This document shows positions 7,456-9,024 of a stretch of 9,024 nucleotides of DNA, piece by piece. Both the position numbers and the translations under genes were made by a program. How positions within the stretch are numbered: the stretch's first letter is position 1; the number at the start of each line of letters is the position of its first letter. Source of the stretch: Desulfovibrio sp. (GTDB lineage: Bacteria > Desulfobacterota > Desulfovibrionia > Desulfovibrionales > Desulfovibrionaceae); assembly GCA_031255035.1 (NCBI GenBank), contig JAIRTI010000208.1:1-9024 (forward strand), read 5' to 3'. Under the pieces are notes generated by a model. The model ran no database searches. It was given only the letters and a program-made list of their open reading frames with translations, and had not been told where the DNA came from.

Positions 7456-7479
7456 CCGACAGAACTCTAGCCCTGTCGG
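7456..7479. other. inverted repeat / hairpin
   Basis: CCGACAG (7456-7462) and CTGTCGG (7473-7479) form a perfect seven-pair stem with a ten-base loop (AACTCTAGCC). No T run follows on either strand. It could be an operator, an RNA hairpin or a recombination scar; the sequence does not decide. Confidence 0.4.
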
Positions 7480-7615
7480 ACGGTCTGGCCGGGCGATGCA
7501 CCATTTGGCCTGCCGCCGCGAGTTTTGGGCTTTTTGACTTTGGCAGTATAGCCAGGGTAAAAATGTTCAAAGCTGAACTGCCATCAGACGGCTATCGGAC
7601 CGCAGGATCCTGGGA

Positions 7616-7691
7616 GGGAACGGACATAGGCATCGCATACTGATCTTTAATGCGGTCGATGCGGCGCGCAACGCTGCCGCATGCTGTTCCC
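7616..7691 (+). promoter_or_regulatory. possible structured RNA element in the nap leader
   Basis: GGGAACGG (7616-7623) can pair with CTGTTCCC (7684-7691) in eight pairs, one G-U, closing a 60-base interior. Inside, ATGCGGC-GCG (7659-7668) pairs with CGC-T-GCCGCAT (7672-7682) around a CAA loop with one bulged T. A competing stem can form between GCATCG (about 7630-7635) and CGATGC (7657-7662), which uses the same bases. A closing helix with mutually exclusive inner stems is riboswitch-like. The element lies 150 bases before a molybdoenzyme operon, so a molybdenum-cofactor-type leader is one idea, but I do not recognise its consensus. Equally it may be DNA-level or chance. Confidence 0.3.
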
Positions 7692-7740
7692 GACACTTCT
7701 CAACATAATTTTCCCTGCACGAAATCGACGCCGGCGTTTT

Positions 7741-7794
7741 TTGACGCGCGGCCGGCATGTATTTATTGTGGACTGCCGCCGCAGCGCTTATGCT
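7741..7794 (+). promoter_or_regulatory. candidate sigma-70 promoters for the nap operon
   Basis: TTGACG (7741-7746) and TATTGT (7764-7769) are 17 bases apart, matching five and four of six consensus positions. A weaker overlapping pair is TTGTGG (7766-7771) with TATGCT (7789-7794), also 17 apart. Either would give a leader of roughly 40-65 bases before napC, without the structured element. No activator site is recognised. Confidence 0.35.
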
Positions 7795-7841
7795 GTGGTG
7801 TCTCCTATGATTATGTCACTTTGAAGATAACAGGTGAATAT

Positions 7842-8429
7842 ATGGGTGAAAAAAGCAACTCATACCGAAAAGCCGCTGTGGCGCTCGGCGTTTTTGTCGT
7901 GCTCTGCGCGGTGAGCGGCTACGCCCTGCACGCCACCTCGACCATGGAGTTCTGCTCTTCCGCCTGCCACGAAATGGAGATTTATGCGGAGGAACTGCGT
8001 TATTCCGCCCACGCCAAGGATGCTGACGGCAACGTCATTGACTGTGTCCAGTGTCACATCCCGGCGGGGTTCGGGCCCAAATATCTGGCCGTGAAAAGCT
8101 ATTCCGGCCTCAAGGATTTGTTGGTCCATTTCGCGGAGACGCCGGAGAGTCTTGACAGGGCGGCCAGGCAACCGGTGGCCAGGCGTTTTATTGATGACGG
8201 GAACTGTCTCTCATGCCATGAAGATTTGTATAAAGACGCCAGGAAGGAGAAAGCCATCTCCGAGCTGGGCAAAATAGCCCATGACAACTACCTCGGTAAA
8301 AACGGAAAGGCCAGGAGCAACTGCGCCGGCTGCCATATCAACATGGCGCATCTGCCTGACTTTGACCGCAGGCTTGACCCCAACAAGAAATTTGCCGAAC
8401 GAATGGACAAGAAGGAGGCATTGCGCTGA
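7842..8429 (+). CDS. napC: NapC-type membrane-anchored tetraheme quinol dehydrogenase
   Basis: NapC/NirT-family cytochromes oxidise membrane quinol and pass electrons to periplasmic reductases. From ATG 7842 the protein has 195 residues, with one N-terminal membrane helix (about 10-30) and a periplasmic domain. Its four haem sites are CSSACH (Cys38/Cys42/His43), CVQCH (68-72), CLSCH (122-126) and CAGCH (161-165). The first has three residues between the cysteines instead of two. It keeps the CHxM arrangement (Met45) known for the haem-1 ligand of NrfH. AGGTGA (7832-7837) supports this start. A longer open frame from 7650 is rejected because the added sequence would put 64 unlike residues before the anchor. 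The stop overlaps the next start (TGATG). The napC assignment rests on family features and on the napM- and napA-like neighbours; another NapC/NirT role remains possible. Confidence 0.85.
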   Translation: MGEKSNSYRKAAVALGVFVVLCAVSGYALHATSTMEFCSSACHEMEIYAEELRYSAHAKDADGNVIDCVQCHIPAGFGPKYLAVKSYSGLKDLLVHFAETPESLDRAARQPVARRFIDDGNCLSCHEDLYKDARKEKAISELGKIAHDNYLGKNGKARSNCAGCHINMAHLPDFDRRLDPNKKFAERMDKKEALR

Positions 8430-8881
8430 TGACCGCCAGCAAAAAATATATGTTCATCGCCTTTGCCGCGGTGATAATCGGTATTGGAGCGTATTTCACA
8501 TACATAAACCACGCCTTCCCCGAAGTGCGTTGCGAGGGCGCCCACCTGGATGTGCCTCAGCGCTACGCCGATTGCGTGAGCTGTCACGTCAAGGCCACCC
8601 CGGTCGTCGCCCAGGACTGGCGCGAATCAAAACACGGGGTCATGCTGGTCAAATGCGTTGTCTGTCATGGAGAGCCTGACGGCAAAGGGTCGGTTCCCTT
8701 TGAGGTCAAGCCGAATCCGATACGCATCTGCGCCCAGTGCCACGACCCGGCCATCAAACGGATGATGGCGAAATACGGTGAAAGCCTGGATTGCGGCAGT
8801 TGCCATCCGCATCACCAGAATCCCATGCACGGGAACGCTTATGAAAATAAAATTCCGACAAGCAAAATTACTTTGGACTGA
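8429..8881 (+). CDS. napM: NapM-type small tetraheme cytochrome c
   Basis: This 150-residue protein has a hydrophobic N-terminus (about 7-24) that serves as signal peptide or anchor, then a haem domain with four regular sites: CVSCH (49-53), CVVCH (76-80), CAQCH (101-105) and CGSCH (122-126). The last is followed by the His-rich PHHQNPMH. Many further histidines could be second haem ligands. An extra Cys35 lies just after the hydrophobic segment. It lies between a napC-like gene and napA, exactly where D. desulfuricans carries napM, a tetraheme cytochrome thought to link NapC to NapA in a system without NapB. AAGGAGG (8412-8418) precedes the ATG, which overlaps the napC stop by one base, so translation is probably coupled. 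The napM name is by size, haem count and position. Confidence 0.82.
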   Translation: MTASKKYMFIAFAAVIIGIGAYFTYINHAFPEVRCEGAHLDVPQRYADCVSCHVKATPVVAQDWRESKHGVMLVKCVVCHGEPDGKGSVPFEVKPNPIRICAQCHDPAIKRMMAKYGESLDCGSCHPHHQNPMHGNAYENKIPTSKITLD

Positions 8882-8902
8882 TTGTCTGGAAAGGAGTTGC
8901 AT

Positions 8903-9024
8903 ATGACGCTTTCAAGACGCGAATTTCTGAAAGGCTCGGCCGCGGCCATCGCCTTGTCCGCCGTAAGCGGGCCGGCCTTCGCCGCTTTGGCTAAAGATAC
9001 TGTCGACACATGGGTCAAAGGCGT
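8903..9024 (+). CDS. napA: periplasmic nitrate reductase NapA, N-terminus only (cut by the window edge)
   Basis: Only 40 codons are visible. They encode a twin-arginine signal peptide: SRREFLK at residues 4-10, a hydrophobic Ala-rich segment, and a likely AFA cleavage site at 25-27. The mature start, DTWVKG (35-40), matches the position just before the Cys-rich [4Fe-4S] motif in Desulfovibrio NapA, but that motif lies beyond the window. NapA is the molybdopterin catalytic subunit that reduces nitrate to nitrite and is exported folded with its cofactor. AAGGAG (8891-8896) sits six bases before ATG, and the gap after napM is 21 bases, so it is cotranscribed. On this short stretch alone another periplasmic molybdoenzyme is possible; the napC-napM context favours NapA. 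Confidence 0.75.
   Translation, partial: MTLSRREFLKGSAAAIALSAVSGPAFAALAKDTVDTWVKG

Larger units (their letters stand above)
7338..7841. other. gene-free stretch upstream of the nap genes
   Basis: About 500 bases lie between repeat copy B and napC. I see no credible protein: the open frames here lack ribosome binding sites and family features. The stretch holds the 15-bp tandem repeat, hairpins at 7424-7434 (GCGC-GTT-GCGC), 7456-7479 and 7565-7578 (GTTCA-AAGC-TGAAC), a branched structured element at 7616-7691 and candidate promoters. TTGACT at 7534 with TAAAAA at 7558 (18-base spacing) is a further possible promoter that would place the structured element in a long nap leader. I found no clear FNR- or HcpR-type TTGTGA...TCACAA palindrome. 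Confidence 0.6.

Noticed and set aside
7440..7470. Possible tRNA-like TpsiC arm on the - strand (GGTGCGATTC)
   Set aside because: It does not match the GGTTCGAATCC pattern closely, and no acceptor, D or anticodon arms can be placed around it.
7650..7841. Upstream extension of the napC frame to an ATG at 7650
   Set aside because: The extra 64 residues have no family match, would displace the N-terminal membrane anchor and overlap the candidate promoter. ATG 7842 has AGGTGA before it.

Overview
The window looks like chromosomal DNA from a sulfate-reducing deltaproteobacterium of the Desulfovibrio type, most like the nitrate-using Desulfovibrio desulfuricans group. The grounds are high-GC coding sequence, multiheme c-type cytochromes, an oxygen-sensitive type of IlvD, and a nap locus in the order napC-napM-napA. 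That order, with no napB before napA, is the arrangement described for D. desulfuricans. All recognised genes lie on the + strand.

Left part (1-4257): the C-terminal 835 residues of a PEP-synthase-like protein (ATP-grasp domain, phosphohistidine swivel domain, and an unusual C-terminal region instead of the PEP/pyruvate barrel). A complete ilvD (branched-chain amino acid synthesis) follows 63 bases later. After ilvD there is a possible short gene remnant, then a roughly 227-base intergenic repeat (copy A).

Middle part (4680-7104): trmI (tRNA m1A58 methyltransferase), then a Fur-family metal-dependent regulator whose stop codon overlaps the start of fliM (flagellar motor switch). This block is bracketed by copy A of the repeat (4317-4543) and an inverted copy B (7141-7337). 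The first 67 bases of the two copies differ at one base.

Right part (7338-9024): about 500 bases without a credible gene, holding a 15-bp tandem repeat, several hairpins, a branched structured element and candidate promoters. The head of a periplasmic nitrate reductase operon follows: a membrane-anchored tetraheme NapC-type quinol dehydrogenase, a small tetraheme cytochrome of NapM type, and the Tat signal peptide of NapA, cut by the window edge. Electrons would run from membrane quinol to NapC, to NapM, to the molybdenum enzyme NapA in the periplasm. The most unusual coding feature is the first haem site of NapC, CSSACH, which has three residues rather than two between the cysteines.

I found no tRNA, rRNA, CRISPR array, transposase or integrase. 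No wholly new multi-gene system is evident. The points most worth pursuing are the CX3CH haem site, the structured nap leader, the inverted repeat pair, the fur-fliM coupling and the barrel-less PEP-synthase-like protein.
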